The notes below the pieces were generated by a model. The model was not told the origin of the DNA, did not search any database, and saw only the letters and a list, made by a program, of their open reading frames with translations. The position numbers and the translations under genes were made by a program. Shown here in pieces: positions 1 through 7,564 of a stretch of DNA of 16,871 nucleotides. How positions within the stretch are numbered: the first letter of the stretch is position 1; each line of letters opens with the position of its first letter. Source of the DNA: CAZRZN01 sp964604565 (GTDB taxonomy: Bacteria; Pseudomonadota; Alphaproteobacteria; Rhodobacterales; Rhodobacteraceae); the NCBI GenBank assembly GCA_964604565.1, contig CAZRZN010000069.1, positions 1 to 16,871 on the forward strand. Direction: 5' to 3'.

Positions 1-297
1 GAAGAACTCGGCCTCGCGGCCCTCGGCGAGAATCTCGGCATGGCGGTCGCTGCGGGCGGCCTGGCTGATCACCTCGCCGTCGTGATCCAGACCCAGCCAG
101 TCGAGGCCGCGCAGGATCGCCTCTGTCGCCTCAGGGGTGGATCGGGCGCGGTCCGTGTCCTCGATCCGCAACAGGAACCGGCCATCGCGGCCGCGCGCAT
201 ACAGCCAGTTGAACAGTGCCGTGCGCGCGCCACCGATGTGCAGGAAGCCGGTGGGCGAGGGGGCAAAGCGGGTCACGACCGGGCGATGAGATGACAT
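1..297 (-). CDS. gltX: Glutamate--tRNA ligase, N-terminal part (runs off left edge)
   Basis: Charges tRNA-Glu with glutamate in the cytoplasm (class I aminoacyl-tRNA synthetase). Only the first 99 residues are in the window. The start is an ATG at 295-297, giving a protein that begins MSSHRPVVTRFAPSPTG. The class I signature follows as FAPSPTGFLHIGGARTALFN (the HIGH-type ATP-binding motif), then LLRIEDTDRARS, both standard for GluRS. The purine-rich AAAAGG lies just upstream of the start. The gene diverges from comEC across a 73-bp gap. Alphaproteobacteria often carry two gltX copies, so I cannot say whether this one is fully discriminating or acts on tRNA-Gln first. Confidence 0.96.
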   Translation of the reverse strand, partial: MSSHRPVVTRFAPSPTGFLHIGGARTALFNWLYARGRDGRFLLRIEDTDRARSTPEATEAILRGLDWLGLDHDGEVISQAARSDRHAEILAEGREAEFF

Positions 298-370
298 GGT
301 TAACCTTTTCCTAACGACGGAGCGTCTAAGCTTCTGCGTTCCTTAACCAGCCACCCATCGAGGGGCAAGC

Positions 371-2461
371 ATGGGTCAGGCCTTTCATCGGTGCGCGGCG
401 GTCCTGCTGGAGCAGCGCGGGCATCTTTTCCCCTGGACGCCGGTCTTTCTGGCGGCGGGCATCGGATTTTATTTCGCCTTGCGGATCGAACCGCCCGTGC
501 TGCTGTTGTGGCTGTGCGGGGCCCTGGGCTTGTTGGCCCTTGTGCAAAACCGCGCCGGCCCGCTCTGGGGGCCGTTGCTATGCGCCGGGGCGCTGATCTC
601 CCTCGGCTTTGCTCTTGCGGGGGCGCGGGCGCATCAGATCGCCGGCCCCGTGCTGGATTTCCGCTATTATGGCGCCGTAGAGGGACGGATCGTCAAGATC
701 GACAGATCCGCCTCGGACGCGCTGCGGTTGACGCTCGACCGGGTGGTGCTGGAACGGATGGACCCGGATGACACGCCGCACCGCGTGCGCGTGTCCCTGC
801 ACGGCACCCAAGGGTTCCTGACACCCCGAACCGGGCAGGTCGTGATCCTGACAGGGCATCTGTCACCGCCCGGCGGCTCGGTGGAGCCGGGAGGATTCGA
901 TTTTCGCCGACACGCGTGGTTCCTGCGGCTTGGCGCCGTGGGATATACCCGCAATCCGGTTCTGCTGCTGGAACCGTCCGGAACCGGGTTGCGCGTGGCC
1001 AAGGCGCGCATGTGGCTTTCCGCGCGGGTGCAGGCGGCCTTGCCGGGTGAGGACGGTGCCTTTGCCGCGGCGATCATGACCGGGGACCGGTCCGGCATGG
1101 GGCAGGATACGCTGCAAGTTTTGCGGGACAGCAACCTTGCCCATCTTCTGGCGATTTCCGGTCTGCACATGGGGTTGCTGGCGGGCTTCGTCTTTGCGGC
1201 GGTGCGGCTGGCGCTGCTCTTGCCCTCAAAGACCCGGCATCACTGGCCGGTCAAGAAGCTCGCGGCGCTGGTCGCGCTGCTGGCGGCTGTCGGCTATCTG
1301 GGGCTGTCGGGTGGCAATGTCGCGACGGAGCGGGCCTTCATCATGGCGGCTGTGGCGCTCTGCGCGCTGATACTGGACCGGCGCGGGATCAGCCTGCGCA
1401 GCGTGGCCATCGCCGCGCTGGTGGTGTTGAGCCTGCGCCCAGAGGCGCTGCTGGGGCCGGGGTTCCAGATGTCTTTTGCCGCGACGACCGCGTTGGTTGC
1501 GGTTTTCGAGGCGCTGAGCCGTTGGCAAAGGGACCGCCGCCTGCCGCGCTGGATGGCGCCGGTGCTGTCGGTCATCGTGTCCTCGGCGGTGGCAGGGGCC
1601 GCCACCGCGCCGATCGGCATGGCGCATTTCAACCAGATCGCCCATTTCGGCCTGATCGCAAATCTTGTGGCGGTGCCGGTCATGGGGATCCTCGTGGTGC
1701 CGATGGCCGTGGCAGCGGCCCTGCTGATGCCCTTCGGCCTTGACGGCATGGCGCTGAACGTCATGGCCCTCGGGCTGGGTTGGATCCTCTGGGTGGCCCA
1801 GACGGTTGCGGACTGGGACGGGTCGGTGGGCCATGTGGTGGCGCCGGGACCATGGGTGCTGCCGCTGATCGCGGCGGGGGGATTGATCCTTGCGCTGTGG
1901 CGGGGGGCCGGACGGGTCGTCGGGCTGGTGCCTGCTGTGCTTGCGCTCTTCCTTTGGACACAGACTGAACGCCCATCGATCCTGATCGCGGATAGTGGCA
2001 CGCTGGTTGGGCTGATGACCCCTGATGGTCGTGCGCTGTCACGCGACCGCGGCTCCGCCTTCATTGCGGAAATCTGGTTGGAGAATGACGGCCGGGGCGG
2101 CAGCCAGCCGGAAGCGGCGGCGCGTTGGCCGGAACCGATAGCCGAACGTGTGGCCCGTGCGCATGTCTTTGGAATGGATATCCTGCACCTGCAAGGCACG
2201 CGCGCGGCCCGGAGCGTCACAGGTTGTCAATCCGGCGAGATCTTGGTGTCCAGCGTCGATCTCGATCTGCGCGGGGACTGCCGGATCTTCGATCCGTCAC
2301 GATTGCGCGACAGCGGATCGGTCGCCGTCTGGATGAAAGAAACGGGTCCAAGCGTCGTGACCGACCGGGACCTGTCCGGCTGGCGTCTCTGGAACGGCGG
2401 AAAGCCTGTCCAGACAAGCCTTGCCAGACTGGCAAGACTGGCCCTGACGCAGGGTCAGTAG
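371..2461 (+). CDS. comEC: ComEC/Rec2-type DNA-uptake channel protein lacking a recognisable metallo-beta-lactamase domain
   Basis: Polytopic inner-membrane protein of 696 residues, of the family that carries single-stranded DNA into the cytoplasm during natural transformation. N-terminal membrane helices lead into a DUF4131-type soluble part with the PGGFDFRRHAWFLRLGAVGY motif near residue 175. The Competence domain follows at roughly 225-500, with the typical NLAHLLAISGLHMG stretch near 255-268 and many hydrophobic segments. The final ~170 residues are soluble and show no HxHxDH motif, so the nuclease-like metallo-beta-lactamase domain of long ComEC proteins is missing or degenerate; Bacillus ComEC is about 776 residues. 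The ATG at 371 has GAGGGG upstream. The stop codon overlaps the lexA stop. The family call is firm; an actual role in competence is inferred. Confidence 0.93.
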   Translation: MGQAFHRCAAVLLEQRGHLFPWTPVFLAAGIGFYFALRIEPPVLLLWLCGALGLLALVQNRAGPLWGPLLCAGALISLGFALAGARAHQIAGPVLDFRYYGAVEGRIVKIDRSASDALRLTLDRVVLERMDPDDTPHRVRVSLHGTQGFLTPRTGQVVILTGHLSPPGGSVEPGGFDFRRHAWFLRLGAVGYTRNPVLLLEPSGTGLRVAKARMWLSARVQAALPGEDGAFAAAIMTGDRSGMGQDTLQVLRDSNLAHLLAISGLHMGLLAGFVFAAVRLALLLPSKTRHHWPVKKLAALVALLAAVGYLGLSGGNVATERAFIMAAVALCALILDRRGISLRSVAIAALVVLSLRPEALLGPGFQMSFAATTALVAVFEALSRWQRDRRLPRWMAPVLSVIVSSAVAGAATAPIGMAHFNQIAHFGLIANLVAVPVMGILVVPMAVAAALLMPFGLDGMALNVMALGLGWILWVAQTVADWDGSVGHVVAPGPWVLPLIAAGGLILALWRGAGRVVGLVPAVLALFLWTQTERPSILIADSGTLVGLMTPDGRALSRDRGSAFIAEIWLENDGRGGSQPEAAARWPEPIAERVARAHVFGMDILHLQGTRAARSVTGCQSGEILVSSVDLDLRGDCRIFDPSRLRDSGSVAVWMKETGPSVVTDRDLSGWRLWNGGKPVQTSLARLARLALTQGQ

Positions 2462-3150
2462 GTGCGGATCAGGCCCACAAGCCTCCCCTGCACGCTGACA
2501 GACCCCTGCGGAAGGACGCGCGATTCATACGCCGGATTGGCCGCCTCAAGAATGATCATGTTGCCCTTGCGCCGGAAGCGTTTGAGCGTGGCTTCATATC
2601 CTTCGATCTGCGCCACGACGATATCGCCGTCCTGCGCGTCGGGGGTTTCGCGGATGACCACGACATCGCCGTCGTTAATACCCGCATCGATCATCGAGTC
2701 GCCCTTGACCTCAAGCGCGTAATGCCGGCCCTGGCCATGCAGCATCTGGCCAGGGACAGAGATTCCCGGCGGTTGATCGTTGATCGCCTCGATCGGGCGA
2801 CCAGCGGCAATGCTGCCCATGAGCGGCAGCTCCGTCAGGCTGGCAGGCCCGAGGTCGACGGCGCCCGCGGGACGGGTTTCGGGGCGATCCCCCTCGATCA
2901 CACGCGGCGTGAAGGCCGGGGTCTGGCCGCCAAGGCTTTCGGGGAGCTTCACGATCTCGATGGCGCGCGCCCGGTGGGCGAGCCGCCGGATGAACCCGCG
3001 TTCCTCCAGTGCGGTGATCAGCCTGTGGATGCCGGATTTGGAACGCAGGTTCAGCGCATCCTTCATCTCGTCGAAACTGGGCGGCACGCCATCGCGTGCC
3101 ATTCGCTTGTTGATGAAGTTCAGTAGGTCGAGTTGTTTCTTTGTCAGCAT
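2455..3150 (-). CDS. lexA: SOS-response repressor LexA
   Basis: Transcriptional repressor and self-cleaving protease of 231 residues. The N-terminal winged helix-turn-helix spans about 1-65 (LTKKQLDLLNFINKRMARDG, then a recognition region around SKSGIHRLI). The C-terminal S24 peptidase domain has the Ala116-Gly117 cleavage site (SIAAGRP), catalytic Ser152 (KGDSMIDAGINDGD) and Lys190 (EATLKRF). All functional residues are present, so RecA-stimulated autocleavage should be intact. The gene has its own promoter with a LexA box, implying autoregulation. It lies 211 bp downstream of moeA, and its stop codon overlaps that of comEC from the other strand by 7 bp. Confidence 0.98.
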   Translation of the reverse strand: MLTKKQLDLLNFINKRMARDGVPPSFDEMKDALNLRSKSGIHRLITALEERGFIRRLAHRARAIEIVKLPESLGGQTPAFTPRVIEGDRPETRPAGAVDLGPASLTELPLMGSIAAGRPIEAINDQPPGISVPGQMLHGQGRHYALEVKGDSMIDAGINDGDVVVIRETPDAQDGDIVVAQIEGYEATLKRFRRKGNMIILEAANPAYESRVLPQGSVSVQGRLVGLIRTY

Positions 3151-3177
3151 CCCGTCGCCCCCGATTTGTTAACCTTT

Positions 3178-3206
3178 GTTCTACGGGTGTTCATGTTTTG
3201 TGTCAA
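3178..3206 (-). promoter_or_regulatory. lexA promoter with overlapping LexA (SOS) box
   Basis: Reading the minus strand, TTGACA (3201-3206) is followed after exactly 17 bp by TAGAAC (3178-3183), a good sigma70-type pair. Across the -10 and spacer lies the perfect direct repeat GAAC-N7-GAAC (3178-3192; GTTC-N7-GTTC on the plus strand), which is the established alphaproteobacterial LexA operator. The -10 element ends 28 bp before the lexA ATG. Repressor bound here would block polymerase, so this is a classic autoregulatory operator. Confidence 0.9.
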
Positions 3207-3250
3207 CGGGTCTGTGGAAAACCCGATGATCTGCGTGTTTCAGGCTGGGA

Positions 3251-3310
3251 TGGGGCGCTGCCCCAGTCGCCTTCGGCGCCTTCCCCGGGATATTTTTTGG
3301 CCCGAAGAAG
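3251..3310. repeat. Hairpin-rich REP-like intergenic element
   Basis: Between moeA and lexA. It holds an inverted repeat TGGGGC-GCT-GCCCCA (3251-3265), a second small hairpin in CGCCTTCGGCG just after it, then CCCCGGGATATTTTTTGG and a GAAGAAGC tail. I associate this arrangement (GGGGC...GCCCC, CCTTCGGCGCC, CCCGGGATATTTTT, GAAGAAG) with a dispersed intergenic repeat of Rhodobacteraceae genomes. Only one copy is in this window, so dispersal is recalled rather than shown. Read on the plus strand, the hairpins precede a T run, but no plus-strand gene ends nearby. Confidence 0.5.
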
Positions 3311-3361
3311 CGGTGGGGTCCGGGCTGGGTTGACGGCGGGGACGGTCGGTGGCCGAGGCTG

Positions 3362-4528
3362 TCAGAGAAGGAGGCAATCGACCATATCGCCCGCGGCGCG
3401 CGCCGGATCGTCGACGGGGCGCACCAGCAGGGCATTGGCGGCGCCCAGAACGCTGAGCAGGCTGGAATCCTGTCGGTCGAGCGCCGTGATCCCGCCAGCG
3501 TCGAGGTGTCCGCGCATGTAATGTTCACGCGGCCCGTTGGCCGCCAGCGGCGCGGTAAGCGTGACGGACCGACGCGGGGCGGGCGCGGCGCCGAGGCCCA
3601 GCATTGCCCGGATCACCGGGGCGACGAAAACATGGCCGCAAACCATCGCTGAGACGGGATTACCGGGAAGACCGATCATCATGGCCTCTCCGAGGCGGCC
3701 GGACATCAAGGGCTTGCCCGGGCGCATGGCGACCTTGTGAAACCTGCGGTCCAGCCCGAGAGAGTCCGCCACCTGCGCAACGAGGTCGTGGTCCCCGACC
3801 GAGGCGCCGCCGATTGTGATCACGAGATCCGCATCATCGACTAGGCTGAAGGCATGGGTGAGCGAGGCGACGGTATCGCGCGCGATGGGCAGGATACGCG
3901 GCTCTGCACCGAGGTCGCAGAGCAGCGCATGCAGTCCGAAGGTGTTGGAGGCGATGATCTGGTCCGGTCCGGGCATGTCGCCGGGCATGACCAGTTCGTC
4001 CCCGGTGGAGATCAGCGCGACGCGGGGTTTGCGGGTGACCGGGATTTCGGCGATGTTCATTGCGGCCAGCAGCGCGATGTCCTGCGGGGTGAGGCGACGC
4101 GGGGCTTGGATGCGACTTCCCGCGCGGAAATCCGTGCCGGAGGGCCGGATATAAGGGCCTTGGTCCAGGGCGTCGCGCAGCGTGATGCGATCGCCGTTGC
4201 GCGTGACATCCTCCTGGATGACAATGCGCGTGGCGCCGGGGGGCACCGGGGCGCCGGTAAAGATCCGCACGGCCTCGCCAATCCCTACCGGTCCCTGATG
4301 CCGGGCGCCGGCCGCACTTTGGCCGATCACGGTCAGGACCTGACCCGGGGCGGCCTCCGCCACCGCGTAGCCATCCATCGCGGAGGCGGCGAAGGGCGGC
4401 TGGTCGCGCCCGGCGACAACCGGGCGCGCAAGGACGCGGCCCGAAGCCTCGCTCAGCGGGACGTGTTCCGGTCCAAGGGGACTGGACAGGGCGAAAAGAT
4501 GATCAAGCGCCTGCGCAACGGAAATCAT
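3362..4528 (-). CDS. moeA: Molybdopterin molybdotransferase MoeA
   Basis: Catalyses the last step of molybdenum cofactor synthesis: insertion of molybdate into adenylated molybdopterin, in the cytoplasm. 388 residues, a little shorter than E. coli MoeA (~411). Visible signatures are SAMDGYA (49-55), TGDEL (175-179), ITIGGASVGDHD (237-248, the MoCF-biosynthesis domain), RPGKPL (269-274) and GLPGNP (286-291). The start ATG overlaps the moaC stop as ATGA, so the two are almost certainly translationally coupled. It is the last gene of the trpG-to-moeA operon. Confidence 0.97.
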   Translation of the reverse strand: MISVAQALDHLFALSSPLGPEHVPLSEASGRVLARPVVAGRDQPPFAASAMDGYAVAEAAPGQVLTVIGQSAAGARHQGPVGIGEAVRIFTGAPVPPGATRIVIQEDVTRNGDRITLRDALDQGPYIRPSGTDFRAGSRIQAPRRLTPQDIALLAAMNIAEIPVTRKPRVALISTGDELVMPGDMPGPDQIIASNTFGLHALLCDLGAEPRILPIARDTVASLTHAFSLVDDADLVITIGGASVGDHDLVAQVADSLGLDRRFHKVAMRPGKPLMSGRLGEAMMIGLPGNPVSAMVCGHVFVAPVIRAMLGLGAAPAPRRSVTLTAPLAANGPREHYMRGHLDAGGITALDRQDSSLLSVLGAANALLVRPVDDPARAAGDMVDCLLL

Positions 4529-5001
4529 GTCGCCTCGTAACGGCCCGATTTGCCGCCGTCTTTCAAGACCACGCGAATGCCGCCGATGGTCATGCCCTTG
4601 TCCACGGCCTTGACCATGTCATAGACCGTCAGCGCCGCGGTGGAGACTGCGGTAAGCGCCTCCATCTCCACCCCGGTCTGGCCGGTTGTCTTGACCGTGG
4701 CGGTGATCCGCAGGCCCGGCAGGTCCGGATCCTGCACCAGATCTACCGTGACCTTGGTCACCGGCAGGGGATGGCACAGGGGGATCAGCTCGGGCGTCTT
4801 CTTGGCGCCCATGATGCCCGCCAGCCGCGCGACGCCGATCACGTCGCCCTTTTTCGCGCGGCCCTCGGTGATCAGCGCGAAGGTTTCCTGCGCCATGGTG
4901 ACATGGCCCTCGGCGACGGCGATGCGGGCGGTCACCGCCTTGTCGGAGACGTCGACCATATGCGCGTTGCCCTGCGCGTCGAAATGGCTGAGGCCGCTCA
5001 T
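4525..5001 (-). CDS. moaC: Cyclic pyranopterin monophosphate synthase MoaC
   Basis: Converts 3',8-cyclo-7,8-dihydro-GTP, the MoaA product, to cyclic pyranopterin monophosphate in molybdenum cofactor synthesis. 158 residues (E. coli ~161), with matching numbering of the active-site residues: Lys51 (AKKGDV), His77 (LIPLCHPL), Glu112 and Glu114 (GVEMEALT), Asp128 and Lys131 (VYDMVKAVDKG). It overlaps moeA downstream and trpC upstream by 4 bases each (ATGA). moaA is not in the window. Confidence 0.98.
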   Translation of the reverse strand: MSGLSHFDAQGNAHMVDVSDKAVTARIAVAEGHVTMAQETFALITEGRAKKGDVIGVARLAGIMGAKKTPELIPLCHPLPVTKVTVDLVQDPDLPGLRITATVKTTGQTGVEMEALTAVSTAALTVYDMVKAVDKGMTIGGIRVVLKDGGKSGRYEAT

Positions 5002-5801
5002 GCAGGCACCGGATCCTTGAGCAGGGTGCGCGTCGCGGCTGCAACATCGGCCTGCCGCATCAGGCTTTCGCCGATCAGAAAGGCGCGCGCGCCGTAGGAC
5101 GCCATATCCGCCAGATCGGCGGGGGCGTTCAGACCCGATTCCGAGATCAGGAAGCGCCCTTCGGGCAGGGCTTTCGACAACTGCCGGGTCGTGTCGAGCG
5201 TCGTCTCGAAGGTCTTGAGGTTGCGGTTGTTGACACCGATCAGCGGGGATTTCAGCGCCAGCGCCCGGTCGAGTTCGGCCGCGTCATGCACTTCGATCAG
5301 CGAATCCATGCCCCATGCGGTCGCGCAATCCTCCAGTTCCGCGGCCTGGGCGTCGGATACGGAGGCCATGATGATCAGGATGCAATCGGCCCCCAGCGCG
5401 CGCGCCTCGGCGACCTGATAGGGGTCATACATGAAATCCTTGCGCAGCGCCGGCAACTGGCAGGCGGCGCGCGCCTCTGTGAGAAAGGGTTTGGCGCCTT
5501 GAAAGGAAGGCGTGTCCGTCAGAACGGAAAGGCAGGTCGCGCCGCCGGCCTCATAGGCGCGCGCAAGCGCGGCGGGATCGAAATCCGCACGGATCAGCCC
5601 CTTGGAGGGCGAGGCCTTCTTTATCTCCGCTATCAGCCCATAGCCGGACCCGGCGGCTTGGACCAGCGCGCGGGCAAAGGGGCGCACGGGGGATGCGGCC
5701 CTTGCGGCAGTCTCCACCTCTGCCATCGGGCGGGCGGCCTTGTCGGCGGCCACTTCCTCCAGCTTGTAGGCCTTGATCTTGTCGAGGATGGTCTGGGTCA
5801 T
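4998..5801 (-). CDS. trpC: Indole-3-glycerol phosphate synthase
   Basis: Closes the indole ring from carboxyphenylamino-deoxyribulose phosphate in tryptophan synthesis. 267 residues, a stand-alone TIM barrel not fused to TrpF. Motifs: LIAEIKKASPSKG (56-68), LRKDF (119-123), NNRNL (191-195), ISESG (219-223) and the phosphate-binding LIGESLM (242-248). I chose the ATG at 5799-5801, giving MTQTILDKIKAYK, the normal family N terminus. The open frame continues upstream to 6059, but that stretch is the ung gene in another frame. The chosen start overlaps the ung stop by 4 bases. Confidence 0.97.
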   Translation of the reverse strand: MTQTILDKIKAYKLEEVAADKAARPMAEVETAARAASPVRPFARALVQAAGSGYGLIAEIKKASPSKGLIRADFDPAALARAYEAGGATCLSVLTDTPSFQGAKPFLTEARAACQLPALRKDFMYDPYQVAEARALGADCILIIMASVSDAQAAELEDCATAWGMDSLIEVHDAAELDRALALKSPLIGVNNRNLKTFETTLDTTRQLSKALPEGRFLISESGLNAPADLADMASYGARAFLIGESLMRQADVAAATRTLLKDPVPA

Positions 5802-6466
5802 CGGGCTGCTCTCTCGGGGGTGGTCCAGTTGATCGGCATCTGGCCCCTGTGCATAAGCCAGTCGTTGATCCGGGAAAAGGGCCGTGAGCCGAAAAACCCC
5901 TTTCGCGCCGAAAGCGGGGAGGGATGGGCGCTGCGCAGGATCAGGTGATCTGCGCCGGTGATATGTCCGGCAAAGCCCTGCGCATGCGCCCCCCAGAGGA
6001 CAAAGGCGCGTGGCCGGTCGGAAAGTGCGGCCAGCACCTGTTCGGTGAGGTGCGCCCAACCCAGCTTCGCATGTGCGCCCGCCCGCCCCGGTTCGACCGT
6101 CAGCGCAGTGTTGAGCAGAAGAACCCCCTGCGCCGCCCAGAACCGCAGGTCGCCATTGGGCGGGGCATCGCCAAGATCGGCCTGCAACTCCTTGAAGATG
6201 TTGGACAGGGACCGGGGCAGGGGCCGCACATCCGGGGCGACGGAAAAGGCCAGCCCATGCGCGTGACCTGGTGTGGGATAGGGATCCTGCCCCAGGATCA
6301 CGACGCGGGTGGCCTCCGGCGGGCAGGCGTCCAGCGCGGCAAAGACCTGATCCGCAGGCGGCAACATATCCACGTCACCTTGGGCAAGATGATCCACGAT
6401 ACGGGGCAGATCCTGCTCGAAAAAGGGCAGTTTGCGCCATGGCTCGATCGGTGGGGGGAGGATCAT
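5798..6466 (-). CDS. ung: Uracil-DNA glycosylase (family 1)
   Basis: Removes uracil from DNA arising by cytosine deamination or dUMP misincorporation, as the first step of base excision repair. 222 residues, normal for the family. The water-activating motif VVILGQDPYPTPGHAHGLAFS has catalytic Asp61. LLLNTALTVEPG (117-128) is the uracil-pocket motif, and HPSPLSARKGFFGSRPFS (181-198) carries catalytic His181 and the DNA-intercalation loop. It lies between trpD (78-bp gap) and trpC (4-base overlap), so it is transcribed with the trp genes and likely coupled to trpC translation. Its placement inside a trp gene run is unusual. Confidence 0.97.
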   Translation of the reverse strand: MILPPPIEPWRKLPFFEQDLPRIVDHLAQGDVDMLPPADQVFAALDACPPEATRVVILGQDPYPTPGHAHGLAFSVAPDVRPLPRSLSNIFKELQADLGDAPPNGDLRFWAAQGVLLLNTALTVEPGRAGAHAKLGWAHLTEQVLAALSDRPRAFVLWGAHAQGFAGHITGADHLILRSAHPSPLSARKGFFGSRPFSRINDWLMHRGQMPINWTTPERAAR

Positions 6467-6544
6467 GCACCTGCTTTCCGTTTGTCCGCCCGGCGCTGGT
6501 CCGCACCGGTCGCAAAAGGGCGACGCAACCTTGCGGGCATTGGG

Positions 6545-7564
6545 TCAGCCGGTTTGCGTGGCTTTGGCAAGCGCCGCGACCTTTGCCTTCGCGGCACCGC
6601 TGTCGATGCTGTCGCGCGCCTGCGCCACGCCCTCTCGCAGGTCAGCAGCCTTGCCCGCGATGGTCAGCGCGGCGGCAGCGTTCAGCAGGACCGCGTCGCG
6701 GTAGGCGGAGGGCGCGCCGTCCAGCAGTGCGCGAAAGGCCGCGCCGTTCTCTTCGGGACTGCCGCCGAGGATATCCTCGAACGGATGCACGGGCAGCCCT
6801 GCGTCCTCCGGGTGCAGTTCCACCTCCCGGATGGTGCCGTCCGTCTCCAGCGCGGCGACCCAGCTGACGCCGGTGATGGTCAACTCGTCCGTGCCGTCCG
6901 ACCCATGCACAAGCCAAGCGCGCTCAGCGCCCAACTGCCCGAGCGTTTCCGCCATGGGCCGGATCAGGTCACGGGTGAAGGCGCCCGTCAGCTGGCGTTT
7001 CACCCCCGCCGGATTCGTCAGTGGCCCGAGGATGTTGAAGATCGTGCGCGTGCCCAGTTCGGCCCGCACGGGGCCGACATGGGCCATCGCGGGATGATGC
7101 ATCGGCGCCATCATGAAACAGATGCCGACCGTTTCCAGCGCACGTTCCGCGACATCGGCGCCGATCATGACCTTGATGCCCATTTGTCCAAGGGCGTCGG
7201 CCGCACCCGATTTGGATGACAGGTTGCGGTTGCCGTGCTTGGCCACCGGCACGCCCGCGCCCGCCACGACAAAGGCCGTCGCGGTCGAGATGTTCAGCGT
7301 CCCCTTGCCGTCACCCCCGGTGCCGACGATGTCCATGGCGCCCGCGGGCGCGGTGACCTTGTTGCATTTGTCGCGCATGACGGCGGCGGCGGCGGCATAT
7401 TCCGTCACCGTCTCCCCACGGGTGCGCAGGGCCATCAGCAAGCCACCGATCTGCGCCGGTGTCGCCTGCCCCTCGAACAGGATGCCGAAGGCCAACCGCG
7501 CCTCGTCCTGCGTCAGCGGCCGGTCGGCGGCGAGGCCGATCAGCGGGCGCAGATCGTCGCTCAT
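6545..7564 (-). CDS. trpD: Anthranilate phosphoribosyltransferase
   Basis: Transfers phosphoribose from PRPP to anthranilate in tryptophan synthesis. 339 residues, full length. The PRPP-binding motif is GTGGD (81-85) followed by KGTLNIST. Others are KHGNR (109-113), NILGPLTNP (177-185) and VHGSDGTDEL (219-228). The ATG overlaps the trpG stop as ATGA. It is separate from TrpG, unlike the fused enzyme of enterobacteria. The 78 bp to ung hold no evident terminator. Confidence 0.98.
   Translation of the reverse strand: MSDDLRPLIGLAADRPLTQDEARLAFGILFEGQATPAQIGGLLMALRTRGETVTEYAAAAAVMRDKCNKVTAPAGAMDIVGTGGDGKGTLNISTATAFVVAGAGVPVAKHGNRNLSSKSGAADALGQMGIKVMIGADVAERALETVGICFMMAPMHHPAMAHVGPVRAELGTRTIFNILGPLTNPAGVKRQLTGAFTRDLIRPMAETLGQLGAERAWLVHGSDGTDELTITGVSWVAALETDGTIREVELHPEDAGLPVHPFEDILGGSPEENGAAFRALLDGAPSAYRDAVLLNAAAALTIAGKAADLREGVAQARDSIDSGAAKAKVAALAKATQTG

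Noticed and set aside
2125..3126. Plus-strand open frame of 333 codons
   Set aside because: It spans the comEC 3' end in the wrong frame and the antisense strand of lexA, with no family features.
4998..6059. Longer form of TrpC (353 residues) using an upstream start
   Set aside because: The extra N terminus is ung read in another frame. The 267-residue form starts with the normal MTQTILDKIK sequence and overlaps the ung stop in the ATGA manner of its neighbours.
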